From NCBI GenBank assembly GCA_028015205.1, contig CM051519.1, positions 78,637,539 through 78,701,538 of the forward strand: 64,000 bases of DNA, in the 5' to 3' direction. The first letter of the stretch is position 1. Every line of letters begins with the position of its first letter. A program made the translations under genes and the position numbers. Under the pieces are notes generated by a model. It was not told where the DNA came from. It searched no databases and worked only from the letters and a program-made list of their open reading frames with translations. Origin of the DNA: Mytilisepta virgata. Its lineage: Eukaryota > Mollusca > Bivalvia > Mytilida > Mytilidae. Of the stretch, positions 1 through 11,870 are shown in pieces.

Positions 1-988
1 AGAGTAACAGATCATAGCAGTACACTGTTGGACCATATTATCATAAGTGACGAAATAAACTGTATTTATTCTGATGTACTTGCAGTTCCCTCCGAAATAA
101 GTGATCATGATTCAGCTGTGGCTTATATCGAATGTTCAAAACCAGCTTACAAATCTTACTCAAGAGAAATTTGGCTTTACGATAAAATTGATAAAGAAAA
201 ATTCTCTGACTTAATAAATACGGTTGACTGGAATTCTCTGCTTTCTGAGCTGGATGACGTTGATGAATTGTGTCATACATTTACATCGGAGTTCCTCCGG
301 ATCGCAAAGCAGTGTATTCCTACTAAAATGATAATTGTACGAAAAGATGATAAACCCTGGTTCACATCTGAATTAAGGAGAGAAATACGTATTCGAGACA
401 GATTTCGGAAAAAGGCTTTAAAATCAAAAAGAGAGAATGATATAATTAGATACAAACATCAGAGAAACAAAGTTAATAACTTAAAAAAAGTTGCTAAGGA
501 GAATTTTGAAAAAAATTTGGATAATATCATTTTAGAAAACGCACCTAATTCCAAAACTTATTGGAAATTAATGAAAATGTTAATAAAGTCAAGTAAAGGT
601 TCATCTTGTATCCCACCCCTTCAAAATAACAACTCTTGATGAGGACTTCGATGATATTGTATTTAATGATGATGAGAAATGTGATCTTCTTAATAAGTAT
701 TTTACCCTAATCTCTACTTCAGATGAAGAAAATGCAACTCCTGGTGATATTGGAACAAAAACGGACGAAACGCTTAACGATATTATTATAGATTCTGACG
801 AAATTGTAGATATAATAAAAATTCTGGAACCCAACAAGGCATCGCGGCCAGACATTATCAGTCATAGAATGTTTAAAATATGCCCGGAGGGTGTGGCTGA
901 GCCACTTAAAATTATTTTTAACAAATCCTTATCACAGTGTAAATTTCCGTCCGCTTGGAAAATTGCTCATGTTATTCAAAGTGATTAA
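1..988 (+). pseudogene. LINE (non-LTR retrotransposon) fragment: endonuclease C-terminus, linker and start of RT
   Basis: The window opens inside a non-LTR retrotransposon polyprotein. The first codons match the last part of an APE-type endonuclease (a TLLDHIIIS stretch and an SDHDSAV motif at about nt 100-120), followed by a basic linker. The frame breaks near nt 635: the first frame stops at 639 and the protein continues one base out of register to a stop at 986-988. The second part contains the start of the reverse transcriptase (LEPNKAS-PDIISHRMFK, then KFPSAWKIAHVI). The RT palm with its catalytic aspartates is missing, and the sequence then becomes unrelated non-coding DNA. LINE copies normally lose their 5' end, so loss of the 3' side points to a later deletion or rearrangement. 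The copy is dead; the clade is not assigned. Confidence 0.8.
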
Positions 989-3900
989 AATGGATACTTA
1001 AATGAAACAATGTTTTAAGAAATAAATTTGAATGTTTATCATACAATTAAGAGACCATGATTACACTCAACAAAACAGGGCATGTAGAACCGTTCAAAAA
1101 TGACACCTTTTAATTCATAAGTACTAAAAAGATGGTTTTAAAAGTTCATATCTTTTTTTTTTGCATTAACATTTTGGTAACATTTTCTATTTGGAACTGG
1201 TTTTCAACGTGTTGGGATTTTTGTTTTTGGGTGTCAATATTTTCGACATTGAGCACAATGGGGGAATCATAATTCGACAAATATGCACATTTTGTGAGTC
1301 AAAATTGGTACAGTCACCTCAACTTAATTGCAAACCTTTTACATAATTGCAAAATTCGGTTATTTGCAAAACAAATCCAAGCACAAAATCGTTTCCCATT
1401 CAACTAATGTTAAATATTTCTGTTAATTGCAAAGCAGTTTATAGCAAAATTCGATTTATTGCAAAGAACATTCTGGCAAAAATGAGAAAAAATGTTGGTT
1501 ATTTGCGACATTTCCAATGAGTTTTGACATATTTTCGGTAAAATCTTATGATAATTTGCAATTAATTGTGGCAAATTCATCAAACTGTCTTTGGAAAAAA
1601 ACTTGCAATTATTTTTGTCAGTTTGTAGATTGAAGTATTGGAATGACCGAAGTTGATGGTCTTGCTACTGACAAACCAAGACATCTTTATTATTCACGTT
1701 ATATAAATAAATAAAAATGTTTGAAAATGAGTTCTCTTTGTATTTTCCTTTGCTGAAACTGAATAAAGAATGTCCCGTGTTTCTACAGTGCTCTTCAATT
1801 CAACAACGATTGACAAACAAGTATAATGGAATATTTATTTATTATAAAACGATTACAATTTAAGCAAAAGCACCAGTTATAGATGCTTTGTACATCGAAA
1901 TATTTACTGAGAAGTTTAAACTATTGTTTGTGTTATATATTAACATGATACTTAATTCAAATTAATTATTTCTATTTTTATTCTATTCTATATACTGGTA
2001 ATTAAATTGAAGTTTTCATATTAATCTCTATGTGTTGTTTTCCTGTTCAAAACATAGAACATATAACTGAAATTTCACAATTGTACAATATTCATATTTT
2101 TTTCCACCGACTTTCAATTTTTCTAATAAATTAAGTGATACAATCTTGTATCCTTTTGTGGGTATTTGTATCTATTAAAGGATCTTGTTTACTGTCCTGT
2201 CAAATACAATGAAAAAGATATGTTTTTGTTCTATGGAATTATCGATTATTCCGTAACATAAAATCACAGCTAACTAATCCTTTGACAAACCCAGGAGAAT
2301 ATTTCTAACATCACTCCGTTTTAGTTCTGTGATGGTAAAGCTTACATATGATTTTTTTTCAAAATATTATGTTATTTTCAACTATATTGTTTTCACGTTA
2401 AAAAAATCTTCCCTTTTCCCTCTTCTTTTTCTCGTCTTAAGGTCTAAATAATTTCATTTTCTTTATGCAGATATTTTGGTTGAATAAACAACACACCTAA
2501 AGTGTGGTTAATGTGCATTCCAAGCTATATAATGTAATATTGAAACAATACAGTGAGTAGTCAAACAGCACAGGAATTTCTTTTTTATGAACTGAGTTGT
2601 TGAGCAAGTTAATAGTTAGTGACGACTTAAAAGTGACATTTCTAAAAGTATTAGATTTATCACACGGACATGACACACTACTCGATTGCATTGTAACTCC
2701 TAGCTAGTCGATTTTTGCCTTTATTTTAGCAGTTTAAAAGATTGGTACTTAGATTATTTCGTTCAGAAGGTAAATGTGCACATTCCGTACATTAGAATTT
2801 TTATCGATAAAACTGTGTGGATGCCTATAAATGCTAGTGAACAGAAATTCCTGACGGAGTCAGCTGCTAGTATTTTGTTAATGGTGTTAAATTGATACCT
2901 AGAATTTATTGTTATAAAAGCTTTTGAAGGGGTGTTTCCTTCAAGCAAAATGTATTTGGCTCGGATTAAAATCTGATGATTTCATACACTATGAAGTCTT
3001 TCTGTTCTGATACGCTAAGCTCTAAAGAGAGAGGGTAGCGTATAAAAAAATCGGGTTTTAATAAAATTATTCTTAACAAATGTATACAATGTTTTGTGAT
3101 GTAATGTTTTACAGCTGGCACACCTATACTTGCTTACCATCGTAAGAGCTAGAATAAAACTGATTCAATTAATCAAACAATATAATTATTCCTTAGTAAA
3201 ATAATCCATTTAATAGAGTGTGATATACATATTTGTGCAATTTCAGTGTTTGTATTTTCTGGAAACGTCATCATTCATTTCAGGCATTATTTGACTAAAT
3301 GAACTATTTTTCCATTAGCTAAATATTTTTATTTGACTTTGTGGCATCTCTTGTTTCATCATTACAGAACAGAATATTGATTTAACGGAAATGGTTCGAG
3401 ATATGATATTATACATCTAATTACTGGCAATTTATACAAAAAGCTGCAACTAATGTTCTCATGTCATTGTAACAGAAAATGTCACCTACAGCTGTCAGAC
3501 AAAGAAAATATTCAGCTTAACACCGGATGTAGACTATTACAGCCTTATTTGTATATTGTTAGGAATCTTAACAAAGGTAAGTTGACATTTCTATGTAAGT
3601 ACATAAAATTATTTTAATGATGATTAGTTTAACCCAGTAAAATGATACAGTTGATCTAATCGTGTCACTGTTCATAACAAAATCATTAAATCGTGAAGTG
3701 TTTAAAGTTTCGACAAATTTTATGAAAAGCGTCACGTATTTTTTATTTTTGGAATTACCCCAATTGTTTATATATTAAAAAAAATAATGCAAAAATATAT
3801 AAATAACGAATAAAGTTAGGGGCACATAGAAAACTGTATTACGCCTATCAAAGTATGTATCCCTGTTGGTTCAGTAGATTAAACAGAAGAAATGCCGGTC

Positions 3901-4055
3901 TTTCTAATTAAGTATTGGTCTAAGATTCGGAGCCCACTCTCACAAAATTTCAACTATCAAAATAATATTTTAGATTTTCTAAAATGCGTTTGCTTGTTTA
4001 TTTCTGTTTTTAGTATCTGTTGAATTTTTGAAGCAAGGTCCTAAATCCTCAGACT
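989..4055. other. AT-rich non-coding stretch
   Basis: No gene is supported here. Five [AT]TTGCAAA octamers cluster between 1327 and 1465. One exon-like segment (3476-3576) is listed separately. The remainder is AT-rich sequence with short chance ORFs. Confidence 0.6.
3476..3576 (+). other. Possible orphan internal exon
   Basis: A 101-bp segment lies between a good 3' splice site (pyrimidine-rich run ending in AACAG at 3475) and a near-consensus donor (AAAG then GTAAGT at 3577). One frame is open through the whole segment and begins NVTYSCQTKK. No neighbouring exon was recognised, so this may be chance or part of a non-coding transcript. Confidence 0.2.
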
Positions 4056-4059
4056 TTAT

Positions 4060-5125
4060 TTTAAAAGACGACAACCTAAGGACCTCTTTCAGAATTATGT
4101 CCTATGATCCGGAATGTCAACTAAGATGGCTACCACAGCCAAACTTAGTTTAGCATAGGACCCTATGAGAAAATTCATATTAAAATCTTCTTGTCTGAAA
4201 AAAACTATACCAATTGGAACCAAACTTTGGAGCAATGGCCCTTAGGTGGTCCTCTTTCAGAATTGTGTCAGATGACCCGTACTGGCAACAGAGATGACCG
4301 TCATAGCCGAACTTAGTTTTACGTATGACCCTATGAGAAAATTCTTTTAAAAATATTCTTGTCTAAAACCACCAGGCCAATTGGAACCAGATTTGACAGC
4401 AAAGGTCCTTAGTAGGTCCTCTTACAGAATTGTGTCTGATGTCCCGGGCTCTCGACTGAGGTGGACACCACAGCCGAACTTAGTTTAAGTTAGAAAAATT
4501 AGTTGGTCCTCTCCTTTGAAACCACTGCGCAAATTGAGACCAAACTTTGATAGATTTGGCCTATGATTCACTTTCAAAAATATTCTTACGACATGGCTCG
4601 CCAAACAAATTGGCCGTCACAGCCGATCTTAGTTTACTAGTAACAAAGGATCCTATCTGAAAAGTCGCTTACATATCTTCTTGTGTTAAATTACAAAGCG
4701 AAACTGGATCAAACATGGCTACAATGGTGCTTAGATAGGTCTGTTACAAATATAGCAGGAAAGATGGTCTCTATAGCCATCATAGTTTAGCATAAGTTTA
4801 TGGGAAAATGTTTTTGAAAAGTCTTTTCCAATGAAACCACTGGTCCAATTGAAACTAGACTATGGTAAAACTCATGAAAATAATGACCCAGACCGCAAAC
4901 CAAGATGGCCACAATAGCAAACCCTAGTTCATCACAGGTTTATATGTGAAAATTCACTTAATAAAACCTTTTTTCTGACACCATAATTCCAAATGAAACC
5001 AAAATTAGCTATAATAAGATTACAGATATTACTCGTAGCACCAATTCATTGTAGTATAACTACCATTCAAAATTTGAGTTCTGCTGAAGGTGTACATCCA
5101 GATGAGCGATACAGGCTCCTGGGAA
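4060..5125 (+). repeat. Tandem array 1 of about 170-bp units with a GAGCGATACAGGCTC terminus
   Basis: About six diverged units follow each other. The marker GAACTTAGTTT recurs near 4142, 4311 and 4484, with degraded forms near 4627, 4783 and 4923. Each unit also carries a GTCCTCTTTCAGAATT block, a CAAGATGGCC block and a CTTCTTGTCTGAAA block. The array ends at about 5093-5125 with GAGCGATACAGGCTCCTGGGA, the same terminus as the array at 21705-23050 and, on the other strand, the element at 31760-32790. This organisation, tandem cores with a fixed end, fits pearl/Helentron-like non-autonomous elements of bivalves (inference). Confidence 0.75.
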
Positions 5126-5139
5126 CCTATTGTTGTATA

Positions 5140-5344
5140 TTGGTTGGCTGATTATTCTAAGGCTATATTGTTGAAGGACCCCATAACTATACGTAATTTT
5201 AAGACACTTTTAAGACAGGAGCACCATTCCAACGAGTATAGTTTGTACAGAGCTAGTAGGTTAAAGAAAATTTTAAAGTATGTTCGTCCCGTTTCCATTC
5301 CAGAAATGATGCCTAAACATCCTGTAAATTTTCATAAAGTTTAA
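5140..5344 (+). other. Unidentified ORF segment, possible terminal exon
   Basis: Downstream of the repeat terminus an open frame continues to a stop at 5342-5344. It encodes a basic, leucine-rich stretch (KAILLKDPITIRNF, then RASRLKKILKYVRP). An AG at 5161-5162 could serve as a 3' splice site. The composition is more protein-like than the surrounding chance ORFs, but I recognise no family and see no nearby polyadenylation signal. Confidence 0.2.
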
Positions 5345-5439
5345 AGTAATTTCATTTTTGGGGTATTTTTGGTTTGCACTGTTACCATGACATGTTAAAT
5401 TTGATTCCATAAGTTGAATGCAAATCTAGGTCTGGTTCT

Positions 5440-5722
5440 CCTTGAATTCCGAGAAAATTTTCGGGCAAATATATGGTTATGAAACGAAAGAAAAAGCAAT
5501 GAAGATACAATAAATCCCAAACCTTCGGTTTAGGCGAGTTTAGTTTAAAGAGGATAAATATATCTAAGGAGAAAATCATAAAACGTAATCCATTAGACAG
5601 ACAAACCCGGGAAGACAAATGAACAACCCAAACACATCAAATAAACACTGAAAACTAAAAAAACAACGAACAACACGAACTCCTCAAAAAGCAGGAGTGA
5701 ACATAGGTGCTCTGGAAGGGAG
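5440..5722 (-). mobile_element. 3' fragment of Penelope-like RT element (minus strand)
   Basis: Read on the minus strand, this starts with CCTTCCAGAGCACC and continues into a T-rich tail. It can be followed base by base alongside the sequence at 59070-59250: both share GTTCGTGTTGTTC, the GTTTTCAGTGTTTATTTG type and GGTTTGTCTGTTTAATGGATT with a few changes. It is a 5'-truncated copy of the family whose coding remnant is at 6955-7790. Confidence 0.6.
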
Positions 5723-5805
5723 GTAATTAAGTTAATTAAGCAAAACCTCCATGACCTAGTAGTGCTTAATTACCAATACACATTAGATTTGTTAAATTGA
5801 AAATT

Positions 5806-5830
5806 ACCTCCCCCCCCCCCCAAAAAAAAA
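5806..5830. repeat. Poly-C followed by poly-A tract
   Basis: A run of about 14 C is followed by about 9 A. It is one of several G/C homopolymers in the window (also 8773, 29108, 29479, 40002, 40810 and 56075). Confidence 0.8.
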
Positions 5831-5949
5831 ATATAATTCGAATATGGTTGTAAACTATATCGTTTCTTGTTTATTTTTATTTAATTTTTTTTATCAAAAT
5901 ATGCACCAGAAAGAGATATGAAATTGAATGGTAAAATATATCAATAAAA

Positions 5950-6125
5950 TAGAGAATGGAAACGGAGAATGTGTCAACGAGACAACAGCCGGCCGACCAA
6001 AGAGCAGAAAACAGCTCAAGGCTACCAATGGTTCTTCAATGCAGCGATAAAATCCCGCACCCGGAGGTGGGCTTCAACTGGCCCCTTAACAATAATGCAC
6101 ACTAGTTCAGTATTTATGGGTTTAT
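5950..6125 (+). repeat. Interspersed repeat, copy 1 (shared with 62690-62815)
   Basis: The segment containing GAATGTGTCAACGAGACAACA, GACCAAAGAGCAGAAAACAG and CTCAAGGCTACCAATGG matches 62710-62805 with few changes. Copy 1 continues further, with CCCGCACCCGGAGGTGGGC and GGCCCCTTAACAA. The sequence is familiar as a common bivalve interspersed repeat. I cannot name its class. Confidence 0.65.
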
Positions 6126-6954
6126 GCACTCATTATTAATTGTTATTTGAAATATCCGTCTAATGGCTAAATCTAATAAAACAGGAAACAAGCACATACA
6201 ATACTGTATTCAATAGAGTATGTTTCCAACGCAAGAAAGTAATTATTGCGTTTGCATTCCATATTGCATCTTATGACAAGAAAACCCTATAAACTTGTCG
6301 AAGTCTTAAGTAGTATTGGGTATTTTCATTTTTATGCTGTGTCATATTTCCGTTTACCAAATTATTTTACATTCCTCAATTAGAAAAAAGAACAAAAAGA
6401 AAGAAAAACGTAAGGTTTTCTTAACATGGTTCTGAAATCTTATTTAAAAAAAGTGACTAACCTTGTGTCAGTTGTTCCTTTTGTAGACATTTTGAAACAC
6501 ACATATTGCATATTCTAATATGACCTACTTCAAACGCTACATTCGTGGTAAAATATGGATATTCAGACGGCTTGTTTGACAATGCCAAAGTTAAATTTCC
6601 CACAAGCTTTAAGTACGTCATAGTTTAACTTTTGTTGTGTAATGGCGTCTTGGTATCTGAATACCTATGTTGTAGCGTTTCAAAATGTCATAGAAACTGT
6701 CGTATTAGAATAGAAAAATTTCACGTTGGCTTGAAAATATCATGATTCACTTCGCTCGTGGCAAAATATTTGGTATAAAGGGCCTAATCGTGGTAAAATC
6801 AGGATATTTTGAAGTCATCGTGAAACATTTGTACAGAGATTTTTGTTTTCACTGTTTATCGATGTTCCTTCTTGTTATTGTACTTCTAATAACATTTGTT
6901 GGAATGTTCTTTATATGTTTCTATCTATTTTGTATGGTATCAGTTTCTGATTCC

Positions 6955-7790
6955 AGTATTTTCTACAATAAAGTTGGACGAATTTTTCAACAAACAATCG
7001 GCATTCCAACTGTGCTCTTCTCCTCGCCCATCTGTTTCTGTACTCATATGAAGCGGACTTCATTCAGGGGCTTCTACGTGAAAACAAAAGAAACTAGCCC
7101 AAATCCTTTTATTTCACTATTTGTTATATAGGTGACGTGTTGTCATTAAATAACGATAAATTCCAATACTTTCTACATATCTACCCCAGCTAACTTGAAA
7201 TTAAGGATAATACAGATACAGCGAAGTCCGCTTCATATTTGGATTTGTTTCTCGAAATAGACAATGAAGGACATTTGAAGACAAAACTTTATGACAAACG
7301 TGATGACTTTGACTTTCCTATTGTTAACTTTCCCATCTTGTGTAGCAATATACCAGCATCGCCTGCATATGACGTCTAAGTTTCTCAGCTTATCCGATAT
7401 TCCAGAGCATGCGTGAGTTACCATCGAAAAAGAGGATTACTTCTTAACCAGGGTTTTATCAGGGATAAGTTGATGTCATCACTAAGGAAATTTTACAGTT
7501 TTCATCAGGAATTGATTGACCGTTACTGTGTTCCAATATCTAAGATGAGGCCCCCCCCTCTCTAAGATGATGTCTGACCTGTTCCCACTGTCGTAACATT
7601 TCATGTACCTCCACCGATTTGTGACTATCACCGGATTGACTTTGTTGAATTTTACGACGTATGCTGTATACGGAGTAGGAACTGCTTACCCTTTAGGAGC
7701 ACCTGAGTTCACTTCTGGTTTTTAAATGAGTTCATGTTGTTCATTGTTTTTCAATTGGTCTTTTGTCTATCATTTCAATATGTCATATGG
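6955..7790 (+). pseudogene. Degenerate Penelope-like reverse transcriptase with 3' UTR
   Basis: Reading across frames from about 6955 gives a broken reverse transcriptase of the Penelope-like/retron-like type that is very frequent in bivalve genomes. QQTIGIPT and the following SPICF/ADFIQGLL-like segment match the RT region before the catalytic motif. At about 7128-7145 the expected YIDDVLSLNN reads YIGDVLSLNN, so a catalytic aspartate is lost. From 7224 comes YLDLFLEIDNEGHLKTKLYD, then FPIVNFPILCSNIPASPAYD with an in-frame stop, then LIRYSRAC. After 7560 the C-terminus and 3' UTR run parallel to 58970-59110 (acgacg-tatacggag-aggaactg, GGAGCACC-GAGTT). Several frameshifts and stops make it inactive. 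Confidence 0.65.
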
Positions 7791-8239
7791 TTGCTTATAT
7801 GTTTCAAAAATATGTCTTTTGATTGTGTTTTTTTTTCTTTTTGGTGTCGGGTCATTTATGAATGGAGATAAAAATTAATCACTTTTTGTATTCTTCGTGT
7901 AATAAATGGGTTAGTTTCGCATGTTAGTTGCCATTACATCCATTTATTTACAAGGATATTTTGTTGTTACACTAACAAATATTTCAAATCTTCTTGTAAC
8001 TACCAGAAACGATGATTAAAAAAACTGTGGCTGTATTAAACATGTCGTTTGAAGCTGACTTTGTAAAGCCAAATCGACTTTCTATCTGAATCATGTTGCA
8101 AGGCATTGTTTCCTGAAAAGTTACTTTTATCTATACATGACCTGATATACATGTTAAAGACATGGTCAGAACCAAATTCGTAAATTATCATAAGAATACT
8201 ACTTCAGCATACACTTGTATGAAGGATAATGGGAATCGA
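7791..8239. other. Non-coding stretch
   Basis: Apart from degraded 3' UTR of the preceding retroelement, nothing recognisable is seen. Confidence 0.5.
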
Positions 8240-8720
8240 GCTCATATTAAACTAGACGCTATCAAAGGTGTGTATTGCTCACCTGGATTTAACTTGTCCA
8301 CCTTGAGCAGGAAAAAACATTTTAAGTGGAGCGGTCATCTTGGCTATGTTCTGCTGTATTGCCCATCTTAGTTAACAGTCCAGATCATCAAACACAACCA
8401 TGAAAGAGGACAGTTGCTGCTATGTCTAGTTCCATGGCAAAGCGGTTTTTAAAACATGGAGATTTGCAAATTAATTTTCAGTTGGGGGTCCTATGTTAAA
8501 CTAAGTCCGGCTGTGGAGTCCATCTTGGTTGACAGTCCAGACTATCGGATATAATTCTGAAAGAGGACAATCTAAGGACCATTGCTGCCAAGTCTGGTTC
8601 AGATTTGATAAGTCGTTTGTGGCAAGAAGTCCGGGTCATCGGACACATTTTTGAAAGACCATCTTAGGACCATTGTTGCCAACTTAGGGTCCATCTGGCC
8701 ACGTAGTTTCATAGATTTTT
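8240..8720 (-). repeat. Tandem array 2 of the 165-170 bp family (minus strand)
   Basis: On the minus strand this reads as the same unit as arrays 1 and 3. The complement GGTCCTATGTTAAACTAAGT-CGGCTGTGG at about 8490-8517 and CATCTTGGTTGACAGTCC at about 8522-8540 are diagnostic. Roughly three decayed units are present, with GACAGTCCAG and TCTGAAAGAGGACA-type blocks repeating. Confidence 0.6.
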
Positions 8721-8772
8721 AAAATTCATATAGGTTAGATTAGCTAAAAATACTTATTGAAGTCTGTTTGAT

Positions 8773-8795
8773 GGGGGGGGGGGGGGGGGGGGGGT
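8773..8795. repeat. Poly-G tract
   Basis: An uninterrupted run of about 23 G. Exact length is uncertain, as for any long homopolymer. Confidence 0.85.
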
Positions 8796-9497
8796 ACAAG
8801 AAAAGAATTTGAAGGAAAAAGGCAGAAAGGCACAATCAAAAAGCTGGAATACTAAAAATATATGACAAAAATATGAATATCAACATGGGTCAAACAATAT
8901 AATGGTATAGTTTTAAAAATTGTCGCTTTCGCACAAAAAAAAAGAATTATAATATAAAGCTCATCACGGCCAATTGATGGCTCCCCAATAAAAATGGAAA
9001 AGGTTGCTCCATTTTATCTGCTATTTTACAGTATCCGAGACATATTGCTAAATTCCGATGCAAATATTTCTCTAGGGATGTATTGCTCACGATATTTGAT
9101 TGTACAATGTCATCCATTTAACAGTAAGGAGTTTCTTGCCATTATCTACATGATCCTAGATTTTTGCTATACAAATCCACATTTCCCTTGATACATTTGT
9201 CATTTGTATAAAGTACACAACGTGCAGGTCTGATAAGTGTTATCATCTAAATCACACTACAGTCTGTCAGTTTGGTAGTTTTCAGTGTTTGACGAATTCA
9301 TTTGAGTGAGATGGTTTTGTGGCTGGCAAATCTTTCATTATATCATTATATATGTGGTTGTGTTTGTCATTCAGGACTTGTATCCTTAAAAATATATACG
9401 CGTTAATACCCCACAATAATTGATTGGTGATTGGGATCAATGGACAATTTTTTTTATATTAGATCATCTGCACGAGAATACCATTTCTGCAAAAATT

Positions 9498-10000
9498 TGT
9501 ATCTCCCTCGTGCATAGCTCTGTCCTTAGATGGTTTTGACATCGGTCATTTTGTTAATTTTGATTTGCTCTGCAATCTTTCGGATTATTGTTTTGAATTT
9601 CAACATTTTAGTCCTTGAGCACAACTGATGAGTCGTAGATCGACGAAATTCAAGATTAAAGATTCAGGAAATGTGCACATCTTGTGCATCAACAATGGTA
9701 TCAAAGAACAGTATTTTATCCTTCGAGTTCAAGTACCCGAGGGTATTGCCAGCTTAGTTGCTAGTATTTAGACACTAGCCCGAAAGTAATACTTAAAATT
9801 TACTGTTACAGAAATATCAAATTTGCAAAAACTAAGGAGTATCTCCCTCGTGCATAGCTCTGTTCATAGATGGTTTTGGCATAACCCTTTAGTTTGCTCT
9901 TCAACCTTTTGGTTTTTAAATTTTAGTCCTTTCGCACAACTCGTAAATCCACGAAATGTGCACATCTTGGTAACAAAGAATTGTATTTAAACTGGCCATA
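9498..10000 (+). repeat. Direct duplication of about 150-230 bp
   Basis: GTATCTCCCTCGTGCATAGC begins at about 9498 and again at about 9838. Each copy is followed by TAGATGGTTTTG, a TTTAGTCCTT-GCACAACT block and GAAATGTGCACATCTTG. The second copy is shortened. The GCACAACT and TGTGCACATCTTG blocks have a weaker echo near 1250-1310. No coding sequence is supported. Confidence 0.55.
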
Positions 10001-11285
10001 AGAGTTTAATTTTCCCAGAGTGAAGAAAAATATATTTAGCATTACTAGGAAAATATTTCGCCTATTCAGAATTAGGGTAGACAATATAACAGCCCATTGT
10101 CAAATTTGACATTATCATTTTATTTTTTTTTTAACTTTTTAAAGTATTTGATCCCAGGACTGACCTCTAAAAAGTGAACATGTTTTGTTGTATGATATCA
10201 GATGAGCTATATAAACACCATTTGCTTCGGTGGAAGATTTTTTACTTCATAATAGCAGTTGGTATAGGAAACTGGAAAACAGAAATCAAGGCCTTTGAAC
10301 TAGATCTCAATTTTCAGTCGCCTTCCTGTGGCACTAACTACGGATTAAAACTAGGGTTTGATGGAGAATATTGTCTTTAAAATTTCCTTTATATATATAT
10401 ATGAAAAGGGAGAAAAAAACACAAAATAGATCGGTCAATTGGGTGTCACATTCAGTATACATTTTAATACGAACTAGCTTTAATTCGTAATTTTAATACG
10501 AAATCCACTTACCTGGCTATAAAAAAGTCTATTGAAATAATGAAATTGACTTCCAATGTGTATGTGTACTAAGCACGGTTCTCGACAAAAACGAGTCTTC
10601 TCTACCTTGAACCCGTGTTGAAAAGAAGATTTATAAGCAAATAATACAGAAAATAAAAATGAACAAGACATTCTACATTTCGAACACAATCTTCGAAAAA
10701 GCCTTAAATTTCTGTTCTTTAATTTAGAGAGGACATCTATAGGCTTTAGGAGTATAGGTCGTGTGCCTTATCCATTCTTTACGTTTCCCAGGATAACCAT
10801 ACTTGGTATGAAGTCGTTCAATACCGTGATTTACTTTTTTGGTTTTCATATTGTCCTCTATTGATCTTGATCACAGAAATGTTTCTTAGGGCATGAATAG
10901 ATGTAGTGAAAAGATATTAAGACCAAATTACCATTATATATTAGTTGAAATTTCAGATTAACCTACCGGAAGCTATGTCTATTTTATTCTAGGGAAATCT
11001 CATATCAATCTGTTATCCGAGCGTAATTTGTTGTAATGAATTTTTAATGATTGAAATTATTGATGCTGGGTAAAAATATAATTACAAAAAATTTAACTGA
11101 TTTTCATTATTTATTACTTAACATTGATCTATAAGTATCTCTCTGCATGTAATCATCGTGAACTTATTAACTTTTTAATAGATATATATGATGCTTATTT
11201 GTGTAAACTACTCGACCCACATCGTCCAATAAGAACACTATTTTAGAAAAACGTTTAGCACACATACCTACAATGGATCTGCACA
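10001..11285. other. Non-coding stretch
   Basis: Nothing beyond AT-rich sequence and a short (TA)n run near 10390 is seen. The ORFs here are short and have no recognisable motif. Confidence 0.5.
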
Positions 11286-11288
11286 TTA

Positions 11289-11867
11289 GGGAGCAACCAT
11301 TTGTTTTTTAGGGGGAAAGGAGGGTGGGGCTATGCAGGGCCTAATCTAGGATTTTGAAGAGGGAGAAGCAACTTCTCCTTCCAGGATGAATTAGGGAGAC
11401 GTGGACTTTAATTCACCGTATCGGTTGCGCTTTTTCTATGTGTCTGTTTTCAATGGCATATATATAAATAAAAGTAGATTCAAATCATATATTCACAGTG
11501 CCAAAGACCTTTTGGGTCTTCCTTATACCAATCAAAGCAATCTTGGCTCATAACTTTACAAAACTTCTTTTGCTTAACATTTTGATCAGTCTCATCTGTA
11601 TTTTTTTCTTTTTAAGTTTATGATCAAATTTGAAATAAAAAGGCAGGACCAGGATTTCGGCAAAATAAAAAGACAGGATCACTGTAGGTGTGAAAAAAAT
11701 GCAGGACCTGTTTCAATCAGGATTTTTTGGGGGTTTAAATGAAGATAAAAATTTAGGCCGCACTAGCGGGTGAACAAAAATTCCAGGAATCAAAATTTCG
11801 ACTAAAAAAATAGGCAGAATCAAACATTTGACCCTAGAACCCCCATAAAAATCAAATGGTTACTCCC
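11289..11867. mobile_element. MITE copy 1 with about 28-bp TIRs and TTA target duplication
   Basis: The ends are inverted repeats: GGGAGCAACCATTTG at the left and CAAATGGTTACTCCC at the right, extended by CCCCCATAAAAAT and its approximate complement. TTA flanks both sides (11286-11288 and 11868-11870). A 3-bp TTA target duplication with G-rich termini fits the PIF/Harbinger superfamily (established rule; assignment inferred). No transposase is encoded. The body contains blocks such as GGCAGGACCAGGATTT and AAAATTTAGGCCGCA, shared with the copy at 56052-56611. Confidence 0.75.
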
Positions 11868-11870
11868 TTA

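Noticed and set aside
6742..7131. 129-codon membrane-protein-like ORF
   Set aside because: Its second half is a shifted frame of the degenerate Penelope-like RT; the hydrophobic first half is AT-rich chance sequence.
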